NCBI GenBank assembly: GCA_035295665.1
Contig: DATGIQ010000133.1
Coordinates: forward strand, 1 to 29,338
Length of the DNA: 29,338 nt
Direction: 5' to 3'
Source: DATGIQ01 sp035295665
Lineage (GTDB): Bacteria > Planctomycetota > Planctomycetia > Gemmatales > Gemmataceae
Part shown: piece by piece, positions 1-6,954 of the stretch
Layout: every line of letters starts with the position of its first letter
How positions within the stretch are numbered: position 1 is the stretch's first letter
Made by a program: the position numbers and the translations under genes
The notes under the pieces: generated by a model
What the model saw: the letters and a program-made list of their open reading frames with translations, nothing else
Database searches by the model: none
What the model was told of the DNA's origin: nothing

Positions 1-373
1 GGGCCAGAAGATAGTCGGAGGGCTGGGGTGCTGCCGGCTCCTCCCGTTCCAGATCGCGCCGCTGCCGGTCGCCACCACGGCGCAGCGCCTTCTTGCGGCG
101 GGCATTCTCGACGAGGAGCCGCCGCATGGCTTCGGCCGCAGCGGCGAAAAAGTGTCTCCGACTATCCCAATGCTGGGCCTTCGCCACACCTACGAGCCGT
201 AGGTACGCTTCGTGGACGAGGGCGGTCGGCTGAAGCGTCTGGCCTGGCGCTTCCTGGGCCATCTTCGACGTCGCCAAGCGACGCAGCTCATCATAGACCA
301 GTGGCAACAGTTGTTCGGCGGCGTGGGGATCGCCGTGTTCCAGGTCGGACAGGATGCGAGTGACTTCACTCAT
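1..373 (-). CDS. ECF-type RNA polymerase sigma factor, TIGR02999-like (partial, runs off the left edge)
   Basis: This is the N-terminal 124 codons of a sigma-70-family factor read leftward from an ATG at 371-373, and it leaves the window before the -35-binding region. The translation starts MSEVTRILSDLEHGD and continues with LLPLVYDELRRLA, LQPTALVHEAYLRLV, RRHFFAAAAEAMRRLLVENARK and a basic RRGGDRQRRDL stretch. These are the region 2 hallmarks of the planctomycete/acidobacterial ECF group modelled as TIGR02999 / Sigma70_ECF. A GAAGGT Shine-Dalgarno sits about 7 nt before the ATG. Members direct RNA polymerase to a restricted promoter set and often sit beside a Ser/Thr kinase, which would lie outside this window. 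The family assignment comes from recognised motifs and the regulon is unknown. A transposase begins about 170 bp upstream on the opposite strand. Confidence 0.88.
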   Translation of the reverse strand, partial: MSEVTRILSDLEHGDPHAAEQLLPLVYDELRRLATSKMAQEAPGQTLQPTALVHEAYLRLVGVAKAQHWDSRRHFFAAAAEAMRRLLVENARRKKALRRGGDRQRRDLEREEPAAPQPSDYLLA

Positions 374-540
374 CGGCGGTACCTTCGAGCGGCTCAAAAC
401 CCAGGGGCAGCCATATAAGGGAAGAGTATACCGCCTGGCCCGCGACCGTCTCGCGTTTGCCAGGTTTCTGAATCCCAGGTCACTGCGCTGAAGCATGGCT
501 CGGCTGTCCACTACCTCCGTTACGCCAAGGAACCCAGGCC

Positions 541-1899
541 ATGCTTGCGCCTCAGGTCCGCGTCGTTCGCTGCGCCCCCAAGAGCCATCCGTGTCCCCAC
601 TGCGGCCAACATGGCCGTCGCAAACGCCACCTCCACCGTTGCCTCCGCTCCTTGGCGTACCGCCAGGTGGCCTACCTCGACGTCCATTATGCTGAGTACC
701 AGTCCCGCTGCCGCTGCTGCAAGCTCTTCCGCTCTTGGCCGTTGGAGGTCCCGGCCAAGTCCGACTACGATGCCCTGGTCTGCACTGCGGTTCTGGACCG
801 CATCCTCGAAGACGGCCTCAATGTCCAACGCACTCGCGCTACCATGCAGCGCGATTTCTTCCTCAAGCTGTCCGAGGGCTTCATCTACGACTCCCTGCGC
901 TGGAAGGTCGCCCAACTCGACCTGCGCGTCCACCGCCAACTCGTGCTCCAGAAGTTTTCTGGTACCTTGTGTGTCGACGAGTTGCACCTGGGACGCTTCA
1001 CGCTCTTGCTGGCCACCGATCCGCTCGCTGATTTGACCGTCGGCTTCGCCCTGGTCAGTCGCAATGACGCCGACCACATGCGCCGCTTCCTGAAGAACCT
1101 CAAGACCTGGGGAGTGGAACCCAAGGCGGTGGTCACGGACGGCTCGAACCTGTATCCCAGTGTGCTGGCCGCGCGGTGGCCTGCGGCTCGTCACCAACTC
1201 TGTGTCTTCCATCTCCTCGAGGATATCAACGACCTGATCCTCCAGGCCCTGCGTCGGCTGGCCTGCGTCATGAGGCGTCGGGGAAACGCCGGCCGCCCAC
1301 GCAAACGGGGTCGGCCCAAGAAGGCGCACCAGGCCTCCCGAGCCGTTGGCGGCCCGACACTCGAGCAGAGGGCGAGCTTTATCCTCGAGCAGCGTTTCCT
1401 GATCGTCAAGAAGACCGGCGACCTGGACCAGCAGCAGTGAGACAACCTGGTTCTGATGTTTGCGGTCCTGCCCGAGCTGCGCACGCTGTGGTACTTTGCC
1501 TGCGAGGTGCGCGGGCTATTCGAGAAGGAGGCGCGCGTGCAGACCCTGTGGAAGCGGCGGCAAGCACTATTGGGGAACCAGCAGTACCAGGCGCTGCCGG
1601 AATGGGTAGAGGCAATGGAGCTGATGGAGACGGGGAAGTTCCAGAAGGTTGTGGCTTTCGTGTACAGCCAGACAGCCGAAAGAGTGCGGACAAACAATCA
1701 TGTGGAGAGGGCCAACCGGCGGTTCCGTTTCACGGAGAAGCTACGGTACAAATGGCGGCGGAGGAAGTGGGTGGTGCGCTACGTGCTGCTGGCACTGGAC
1801 CACTCTTGGCGTGCGGCCAGTGAAGGAGCCGAGCCGCCGAGTCAGGCTACGAGAGCTGAGCAACAGCAGCGTCCTTTGCCCGCGAAGGCCGCCGGTTGA
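541..1899 (+). pseudogene. DDE transposase (ISL3-like), interrupted by one in-frame TGA
   Basis: Two open stretches in the same frame, 541-1440 and 1441-1899, form one transposase split by a TGA at 1438-1440. The N-terminus has a zinc-finger pattern (CPHCGQHG, then CRCC) of the kind that precedes ISL3-type catalytic domains. The catalytic part shows VDELHLG and TDGSNLYPSV (first and second Asp), CVFHLLEDIN, and near the C-terminus TNNHVERANRRFRF, which supplies the Glu. A basic insert (RKRGRPKKA) lies between the second Asp and the Glu. Reading TGA as Trp would give QQQWDNLVLMF, so one G-to-A change could explain the break. The combined length of about 452 residues is normal for such enzymes. 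I could not find convincing terminal inverted repeats, so the element ends are not defined. It is probably inactive unless the stop is suppressed. The IS family is my best match rather than certain. Confidence 0.8.
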
Positions 1900-1949
1900 C
1901 GGTGGGGATCAGCTACAAGTCAACATCGCCCAAAAACAACAGGTGAAAA

Positions 1950-2810
1950 ATGCCTGAGCATGGTACAATATCCACAACAAGGCGGCTGGACGGTAGCGAT
2001 GGCTGTTGCTGTTGTCCGAGCAAGAGTGATCGCTGCAAGCGACCGCCGGCCCGACGCAAGCGGAAACGATACCGTCGCCAGGCTGCGATCCAAATGGGTC
2101 AGGCGGCTGGGCGGCGAGGCGACCGGACCCAAGCCCCAACCGAAGATATCGGAAAATCCTCAGGGGGGTTGGGGGGGCCGTGTGCAGGAATCTGGTGCGG
2201 CGCATCCTTTTCCAACCTCCTCTTGATCCGCAAAGCTATCCGAGAAGACTGGCCGGTTCCGGTCAAGCGGAGCAGGTCTATCCTACGCGAAGCCATGTCG
2301 CCACTCCCTCGCGAAGATACGCCGGTCCGGATGAAGCTTGCCATCTGCCGGCTCGGCCTCGCAGCAGGGCAGTACAACCTGAACCTGCGGGATGGCAAGG
2401 CACGCCGGGCCGGCCGTAAATTCACGGTCGAAGAGTGCTTCGCCTTATCCGCCGCCCAGTTGGCAACGATGCCGCCGGCTGGCATCCTGCACTGGAACAA
2501 GTCCAGCATAGGATACATCTTCATTCGCGACCTTTTTCAACTCTGGCTCACCTATTCGGGAACTTGGAGTCAAACACGGCAACAGGAATCGGTAGGCTAT
2601 TGCATTCGCGTAGCGACCACTCAGCCACGTTTCGGCGGGTTCCGTTTGTGGTTCGCCGGCCCGTTGCTCGTGAATGGTGTCCCCTGCAATCGCCGTGTGG
2701 ATACGTTGTACGTACCTCCCGGTCGCCGATACTTCGGCTGTAGGCACTGCCATCGATTGACCTACGCAAGCCGGCAAGGCAGACGGAAAGAAGCTTTGGC
2801 AGGGCTCTAG
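1950..2810 (+). pseudogene. Degraded planctomycete zinc-ribbon hypothetical protein
   Basis: The open frame covers 286 codons, but only its second half looks like conserved protein. From about residue 155, RKFTVEECFALSAAQLA is followed by TTQPRFGGFRLWFAGPLLV, GVPCNRRVDTLYVPPGRRYF and GCRHCHRLTYASRQ. I recognise this as a family common in planctomycete genomes, with a treble-clef or zinc-ribbon core (Cys in PCNRR plus CRHCH) and unknown role. Family members usually continue beyond LTYASRQ, whereas this frame stops eleven codons later (GRRKEALAGL), so the C-terminus is missing. The segment around residues 85-120 (LIRKAIREDWPVPVKRSR) resembles part of a different planctomycete protein. The first 80 residues are low-complexity and probably not genuine. 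A start at the ATG at 2331 (MKLAICRLG) would cover the conserved part. It lies between a broken transposase and a broken integrase, so I read it as island debris. Confidence 0.45.
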
Positions 2811-2889
2811 CATACTTGGCTACCGGTGAGAGTGAGAGTGCCGCGAGGCGATCTATCAGCCGACCCTTTAACGGGAAATCTCGTTCCAG

Positions 2890-3111
2890 GTGGAATCGAG
2901 GCTCAGCCAACGCGAAGTCCTCGTGCACCTCGTACCGCCCGCACGTCAGCCGGAGCGATTCTCTCTCCGCCTGCCGTTTCCGGCGGGCTGGCGGATCCAG
3001 CCGGCCACGAGCGGCGACATGGTCCTGGCACCCAAGGATGAGTACGTAGAGATCTTGCCTTGCTCCAGCCGGTTCATGCTTCGATTTCGCCTGGAGGCGA
3101 TCAAGCCGTAG
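2890..3111 (+). CDS. Hypothetical 73-residue ORF, possible gene remnant
   Basis: A GTG-initiated frame encodes 73 residues, including LPFPAGWRIQPATSGDMVL and KDEYVEILPCSSRFMLRFRLEAIKP. The alternating hydrophobic pattern of the last half looks like beta strands of a small folded domain, and the frame reads more protein-like than the overlapping minus-strand frame 2548-3186. I do not recognise a family. There is no clear ribosome binding site before 2890, and the surrounding DNA is decayed, so this may be the tail of a longer lost gene. It ends 67 bp short of the stop of the convergent Tat-substrate gene. Confidence 0.25.
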   Translation: MESRLSQREVLVHLVPPARQPERFSLRLPFPAGWRIQPATSGDMVLAPKDEYVEILPCSSRFMLRFRLEAIKP

Positions 3112-3145
3112 GATTAGGGCGGCAAGCCAAGAACCCGTGCGCAAA

Positions 3146-3174
3146 GGAGGCGGTCCTCGTCCGCAGAAGCCTCC
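3146..3174 (-). terminator. Candidate terminator hairpin after the mauD-like operon
   Basis: On the minus strand, just past the stop at 3179, GGAGGC and GCCTCC (3169-3174 and 3146-3151) can pair. The loop is 17 nt and the stem is followed by a short T run and a GC-rich sequence. The weak T tract makes this a modest candidate. Confidence 0.35.
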
Positions 3175-3178
3175 CTCG

Positions 3179-3511
3179 TTAACCATTGAGCACGTGACAA
3201 CAACGGCAACAGGACTTCTCGGGGACCGATTGAATGGCCTTGCACGTGATGGTCTGTCCGTTCACGGGGATCTGAAGGACGGGACACCCTGTTGGGCTCA
3301 CGGGGACGCATACCTCCGCGTGAAATGGCGGACAGTTATACAAGCAACAGAGCACTTCCTTTGGTGGATCTTGACCCTGACCTGCGGCCGAGAATCCAAG
3401 CACGGCCCCCGCGGCCAACGCAGCCTGCCCGGCCCGGGTCAAGAACCCCCGACGAGAATGGCTGACGTGGGTTGCCAGCTTCTCCGCTAGGTTGGCAATC
3501 TTCTCAATCAT
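3179..3511 (-). CDS. Tat-exported small cysteine-rich protein (MauD partner)
   Basis: The 110-residue product has a twin-arginine signal at about residues 18-45 (SHSRRGFLTRAGQAALAAG, then a hydrophobic stretch ending near SAAGQGQ). The mature part is about 63 residues with ten cysteines: LCCLYNC, EVC, TGC, TITC and SCCRCC. The arrangement recalls the light chain of methylamine dehydrogenase, which is also Tat-exported, cysteine-rich and matured with MauD. The mature domain here has no tryptophan, so it cannot form a tryptophan tryptophylquinone cofactor. The start codon overlaps the end of the upstream mauD-like gene by 8 bp, which indicates translational coupling. My inference is a folded, disulfide-bonded periplasmic protein whose cysteines are paired by the MauD-like protein. 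The substrate and activity are unknown. Confidence 0.75.
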   Translation of the reverse strand: MIEKIANLAEKLATHVSHSRRGFLTRAGQAALAAGAVLGFSAAGQGQDPPKEVLCCLYNCPPFHAEVCVPVSPTGCPVLQIPVNGQTITCKAIQSVPEKSCCRCCHVLNG

Positions 3512-4187
3512 GGCGGACCTCCTCGGTTGTCAAAGGGGAGAGGGAATTTCCCGATACAGGTCTTTCTTCTTCGGACCGTTCCGTTTCGATCGGCGCGTTG
3601 TTCGCCGCGTCCCGCCTTGCAGACAACACGTAGCCGACGTGCTCTAGGTTGTTAACAACACCCTTGGATGCGATGATGCCCTTCTCGTCAATCAGAAAGG
3701 CGAACGGCGTGGCGAAGATTTCAAACCGCTTGGACAGGCTGAAATGATTCTGCACCAGCACGGGGAATTTTGCGCGTACGTCGTTGGCCCATTGGCGGGT
3801 GGCTTCGGTCTGACCATTATTCACCATCAGCACCTGGAGATCGTCGTTGGTTTGCAAGCGATTGAGTTCCGGCACGATCTTCTGACAGGGTGAGCAGCCA
3901 GTCTGCGTGAAGACCAGCAGCACCTTGCGTCCCGTAAATTGGTGCAAGGTGATCGGCTCGCCTGCGACGCTTGGCAACGTGAAGTCCGGCGCTTTCTTTC
4001 CCGGCCTTAAGCCACTGCGACCCAGGCGGCTGGGCATCGTCGCTTCCACTTGCTCCAGACGCCAGCGGAGAAGGCCCAAGGCCTTCAGCGTACCCAAGAG
4101 CAAGAAGCCCAGGAAGAGAACGGCCACCCACAACAGAACGTAGGATGCCAGCACGAAGGCGTTCAGCAATGACCATGTACCGGTCAT
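3504..4187 (-). CDS. MauD-like membrane-anchored thioredoxin-fold protein
   Basis: The protein has about 227 residues. An N-terminal membrane helix (about residues 8-35, FVLASYVLLWVAVLFLGFLLLG) is followed by a linker and a TlpA/MauD-type thioredoxin domain. That domain opens with PGKKAPDFTLPSVAGEP, has the redox pair in QTGCSPCQK, and has a cis-Pro region in FATPFAFLID. MauD proteins are required for maturation of the multi-disulfide light chain of methylamine dehydrogenase in the periplasm. Two in-frame ATGs are possible (4193 and 4187). I prefer 4187 because GAGG at 4196-4199 lies 8 nt upstream of it and only 2 nt from the other. The C-terminal 40 residues are acidic and probably disordered. 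It overlaps the downstream Tat-substrate gene by 8 bp, so the two should form one unit. No MauE or heavy-chain gene is present in the window. Confidence 0.82.
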   Translation of the reverse strand: MTGTWSLLNAFVLASYVLLWVAVLFLGFLLLGTLKALGLLRWRLEQVEATMPSRLGRSGLRPGKKAPDFTLPSVAGEPITLHQFTGRKVLLVFTQTGCSPCQKIVPELNRLQTNDDLQVLMVNNGQTEATRQWANDVRAKFPVLVQNHFSLSKRFEIFATPFAFLIDEKGIIASKGVVNNLEHVGYVLSARRDAANNAPIETERSEEERPVSGNSLSPLTTEEVRHD

Positions 4188-4193
4188 CGGCAT

Positions 4194-4562
4194 GACCTCG
4201 GGGCACAGGAAACAGTCGCTTCGATGGCTCGCTGTCTCGATGGGCAGTATGCAGTCAGGAAGGAAATAACCATCGCCCAGACTGTTACCGGAAAGTCAAT
4301 ATATTCCTGGCAAGAGCCAGGGGCAACCTGATTTTTCCCAGAAGGGTGAGATGGTGACATCCCGGACGTAGTGCAAGCGGTTTTCGATCCCCAATGCTCG
4401 CGCACCAACGCCAACAGGCGGGCCGCATCGGCACGCTGGGGGAAAGGCTCGTGATCCCGTAGACGACTTCGCTGTGGCCTTGCCCGGGATGGTCCGCTGT
4501 CGGATCAGCTCAAGGCCGTGGACCAGTCCCGGCCGTATTGAGTGTGGGGATGCCATTCCCAC
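4194..4562. other. Intergenic stretch with no recognisable gene
   Basis: Apart from the mauD-operon promoter and leader (to about 4326), I see no coding sequence I can support here. Short frames exist on both strands but lack ribosome binding sites and familiar motifs. Confidence 0.5.
4298..4326 (-). promoter_or_regulatory. Sigma-70-type promoter of the mauD-like operon with palindromic spacer
   Basis: On the minus strand a TTGCCC -35 (4321-4326) and a TATATT -10 (4298-4303) are separated by exactly 17 bp. The leader to the ATG at 4187 is about 100 nt. The spacer contains the inverted repeat CCTGGC-N4-GCCAGG (4306-4321), placed where a repressor would block polymerase. Confidence 0.55.
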
Positions 4563-4745
4563 CTACTTGGTCTTGCGCTGACGGCAGGCTGCCACGCGAC
4601 ACCGGTTCGAGCAGTATCTTCTCTTCTTCGTCCCAGTGACCTCAGCCCCGCAATGCGCACACCGGACCTGCACCTTCGTTCGCAGCGATGCGAGTAACCG
4701 ACCAATTTCTGACCGCTCACGCCTCGAAACCACAGCATCTCCCAT
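4563..4745 (-). CDS. Small zinc-ribbon protein, 60 residues
   Basis: The product carries a four-cysteine metal-binding pattern: CAHCGAEV, then YCSNRC twelve residues on, followed by the basic tail RVAACRQRKTK. The KKRRYCSNRCRVAA signature is familiar from small, probably nucleic-acid-binding proteins beside integrases and phage-like genes. The ATG at 4745 has AGGAG 3 nt upstream, which is somewhat close. It is divergent from the integrase gene across a 115-bp gap, the place where a directionality or regulatory factor is often found. That role is inference from position only. Confidence 0.6.
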   Translation of the reverse strand: MGDAVVSRRERSEIGRLLASLRTKVQVRCAHCGAEVTGTKKRRYCSNRCRVAACRQRKTK

Positions 4746-4754
4746 CGACTCCTA

Positions 4755-4783
4755 TTGAAAGATTGTAATGATTGCGCTATCAT
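4755..4783 (+). promoter_or_regulatory. Promoter of the integrase gene
   Basis: TTGAAA (4755-4760) and TATCAT (4778-4783) each match the sigma-70 consensus at five of six positions, with a 17-bp spacer. Transcription would begin near 4790, about 70 nt before the integrase ATG at 4861. Confidence 0.6.
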
Positions 4784-4860
4784 TTCCCAAACGGTCTTGC
4801 AAGCTGAGCTTTCACCGTGGATAGCTCGGTATGAGCGCGTGACAGAAAGGGCAAGCAACG

Positions 4861-6115
4861 ATGGCAAGCATCTCCCGCGGTCCGAACGGCCGTCGCACCG
4901 TCCAGTTCGTCGCTGCCGACGGCAAGCGAAAGAGCATCCGGCTCGGCAAGGTCTCGCAGCGCCTCGCCGAAGAAATCAAGGCCAGGGTCGAGGTTCTGAA
5001 CGCGGCGGCAATCTCCAGCTGTCCTCTGGACACCGAGACGGCGCGATGGCTGGCCAAGATCGGCAACGATTTAGCCGCCAAGCTGGCGGCGGCCGGGCTC
5101 ATCGCTCCGCGTAAGACGGCTAGTGCCACCTTGGCACAGTGGCTAAAAGGCTATCGCCAGCACCGGGCTGACGTGTCTGAAGGGACCAACACGAATTATG
5201 GCATCATTGCCAACCGCCTGCTCGCCTTTTTTTCGGCCGACCAGCCGCTGCACGCCATCAGCGAGGGGGACGCTGATCGCTGGCTCGTGTGGTTGAAGCA
5301 GGAGTATGCCGGCCCCACCGTGAGCAAGTCGGTCAAGGTGGCACGTCAATTCTGGGCGCAGGCGATCCGAGACGGGCTGGCCGCCAGCAACCCATTTGCC
5401 CACCTTCGCACTCCCTCCGACGTGAACACTTCCCGCGCCTTCTTCGTAGATCGCACAACCATCCAGCAGGCTTTGACTGCCTGTCCCGACCACGAATGGC
5501 GCTGGCTGCTCGCGCTAGCCCGCTATGGCGGACTACGCACGCCTTCCGCTGGCCTTGGAGTGGAGCCACGTAAATTGGGAGCGCGAACGCTTCCGCGTGG
5601 TCGCGCCGAAGACCAAGCATCAGGATGGAGGCGAGCGTTGGGTGCCGCTGTTTCCCGAGTTGCGTCCTTACCAGGACGAGGCGTTTGAACGGGCTGCTCC
5701 TAGCGCGGTTCACGTCATCACGCGATGGCGGGACTCGGAGAAGAATCTGCGTACCGGGCTTCTGCGTATCCTCCGTCACGCGGGCGTTAAGCCGTGGCCG
5801 CGTTTTTATCAAAACCTGCGTTCCTCACGTGAGACAGAATTGGTAGAGACATTCCCGATCCACGTGGTCGCAGAGTCGCTTGGTAACAGCCCGAAGACAG
5901 CGCTTGCGTACTACATGCAAGTAACAGAGGAGCACTACCAAAGGGCGCTGCAAAATCCGGTGCAGCAACCCGCCGCACTGCCTTGCATCGAGCCGCAAGA
6001 GCAAACTGCCGAAACACTGAATAGTGAAGCGGTGCGAGAACTTGCGATTCGCAGCGATTCCTTGCGACGTAACCTGATGACCCCGACGGGATTCGAACCC
6101 GTGTCGCGGCCTTGA
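4861..6115 (+). pseudogene. Tyrosine recombinase (phage-type integrase), frameshifted
   Basis: The first frame (from ATG 4861) carries an N-terminal DNA-binding and SAM-like core, with TLAQWLKGYRQHRADVS and then LLALARYGGLRTPS, which holds the first catalytic arginine. It then runs out of register. The rest continues one frame over from about 5550: LALEWSHVNWERERFRV, the active-site arginine region NLRSSRETEL, FPIHVVAESLGNS and the presumed nucleophile in TALAYYMQVTEEHYQRA. A small indel near 5545-5552 explains the switch, since homologues would read LRTPSE followed by LxLxW. Both halves retain their catalytic residues, so the break is recent. The C-terminal frame runs into the downstream tRNA-Glu: its last residues (MTPTGFEPVSRP) are tRNA sequence read on the opposite strand, and its stop falls in the anticodon loop. 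It belongs to an integrase family common in planctomycetes. Confidence 0.85.
6078..6115. other. Candidate attachment site: integrase 3' end overlapping the tRNA-Glu 3' half
   Basis: The recombinase frame extends 38 bp into the tRNA-Glu gene, covering its T-arm and reaching the anticodon loop. Integrases that target tRNAs commonly use this part of the gene as attB. I found no second copy in the same orientation elsewhere in the window, so the other end of the element is either outside or lost. Confidence 0.45.
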
Positions 6116-6150
6116 AAGGGCCGTGTCCTAGGCCTCTAGACGACGGGGCC
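6078..6150 (-). tRNA. tRNA-Glu (anticodon TTC)
   Basis: On the minus strand this folds as a cloverleaf. The acceptor GGCCCCG pairs with CGGGGTC (one G-U) and discriminator A lies at 6078. The anticodon stem CGGCC/GGCCG encloses the loop CTTTCAA, giving anticodon TTC (plus-strand 6114-6116). The T-arm contains GGTTCGAATCC. The 3' CCA is not encoded. The 73-nt length without CCA is normal. The gene would decode GAA and GAG glutamate codons. Confidence 0.95.
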
Positions 6151-6176
6151 ACGCCGCCGGTACGGCGACAGCACGC

Positions 6177-6205
6177 ATCTTAGGAGACGGTTCCAACACC
6201 GTCAA
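6177..6205 (-). promoter_or_regulatory. Promoter of tRNA-Glu
   Basis: On the minus strand TTGACG (6200-6205) and TAAGAT (6177-6182) are separated by 17 bp. The -10 lies 26 nt before the tRNA 5' end, so transcription would start about 20 nt upstream of the mature tRNA. Confidence 0.6.
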
Positions 6206-6246
6206 GTTCGCAAGATTGCCGCCGTTCAGGACGTCGGGGTACTGCG

Positions 6247-6276
6247 TTGTCTGGGCGAAGTGGGCACTCGTATAAT
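6247..6276 (+). promoter_or_regulatory. Promoter upstream of thioredoxin
   Basis: A perfect TATAAT (6271-6276) is preceded by TTGTCT (6247-6252) at 18-bp spacing. The leader to the likely start at 6440 is about 155 nt. Confidence 0.5.
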
Positions 6277-6439
6277 GGGGACAGAAGGTAGGGCTCGCGA
6301 TGTCCCGTTGGAATGGGATCGACAACCGGTTTTTCCAATGTCTGAGGATGGGCGAATCCAAAGTCCGGTTCCGACTCTCTATTGAATGAAGCTTGGCAGA
6401 ACGGCGGAAAAGCATTTCACGAGAAAGGCAGTGATTTCT

Positions 6440-6778
6440 ATGGAAAGCCAAAACGTGGCGGAATTCAACGCGGCCAACTGGGAACAGGAAGTCTTGAAAA
6501 GCGAACTGCCCGTACTGGTAGACTTTTGGGCTCCGTGGTGCGGGCCGTGTCGGGCGCTCGGGCCCACCATCGACAAGCTCGCCGGCCAGTTCGCGGGACG
6601 GCTCAAGGTCGGTAAACTGAATACGGATGACAATCCCGACCTGGCCGTGCGTTACGGTATTTCCGGGATTCCGCAAGTTCTCCTGTTCAAGGGGGGTGGC
6701 GAACCGCGCGAGCGCGTGGTCGGACTGCAATCGGAAGGCGCTCTGGCCAAAGTCATTGACCGCGTTCTTGCAAGTTGA
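6440..6778 (+). CDS. trxA: Thioredoxin
   Basis: The classic active site WCGPC sits in VDFWAPWCGPCRALGP, followed by VGKLNTDDNPDLAVRYGI, the cis-proline loop GIPQVLLFKGG and a C-terminal helix. From the ATG at 6440 (MESQNVAEF) the protein is 112 residues, the usual thioredoxin length, and AAAGG lies about 11 nt upstream. An in-frame ATG at 6386 would add 18 residues without family support, so I prefer 6440. The protein reduces disulfides in the cytoplasm with electrons from thioredoxin reductase. No signal peptide or membrane segment is visible. A perfect TATAAT lies at 6271 and a hairpin follows the gene, so it may be transcribed alone. Confidence 0.9.
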   Translation: MESQNVAEFNAANWEQEVLKSELPVLVDFWAPWCGPCRALGPTIDKLAGQFAGRLKVGKLNTDDNPDLAVRYGISGIPQVLLFKGGGEPRERVVGLQSEGALAKVIDRVLAS

Positions 6779-6815
6779 CCAGTTCAAGCCATTGGATCGC
6801 CGGAACAATCGATAG

Positions 6816-6855
6816 AGCCAGCAGAATTGGGCCAGCCTGCCCGGTACTGCTGGCT
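6816..6855 (+). terminator. Hairpin downstream of thioredoxin
   Basis: AGCCAGCAG (6816-6824) and CTGCTGGCT (6847-6855) form a perfect 9-bp stem. The 22-nt loop contains a further GGGC/GCCC pairing. Only a broken T tract follows, so it is a plausible but not ideal intrinsic terminator. Confidence 0.5.
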
Positions 6856-6954
6856 TTGCCTGTTTCGTAAGAAGTGCACGGTGGTCAACCTCGCTCTCAG
6901 AACCAGCCGATAAATGTAGGGTTGCGATTCGCACACTCCGCGAGGATGCCGCGC

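Noticed and set aside
374..540. Terminal inverted repeats for the transposase
   Set aside because: I compared the flanks at about 420-540 and 1900-1980 and found only scattered short matches, not enough to define ends.
520..1329. 269-codon minus-strand frame opposite the transposase
   Set aside because: Antisense to conserved zinc-finger and DDE regions.
2548..3186. 212-codon minus-strand frame across the decayed region
   Set aside because: It is antisense to the conserved zinc-ribbon segment and shows no recognisable family; decayed GC-rich DNA often leaves such open frames.
4598..4612. 15-base stretch resembling the T-arm of tRNA-Glu, considered as the second attachment site
   Set aside because: It matches at 14 of 15 positions but lies in the opposite orientation to the tRNA and inside the zinc-ribbon coding sequence, so it is likely chance.
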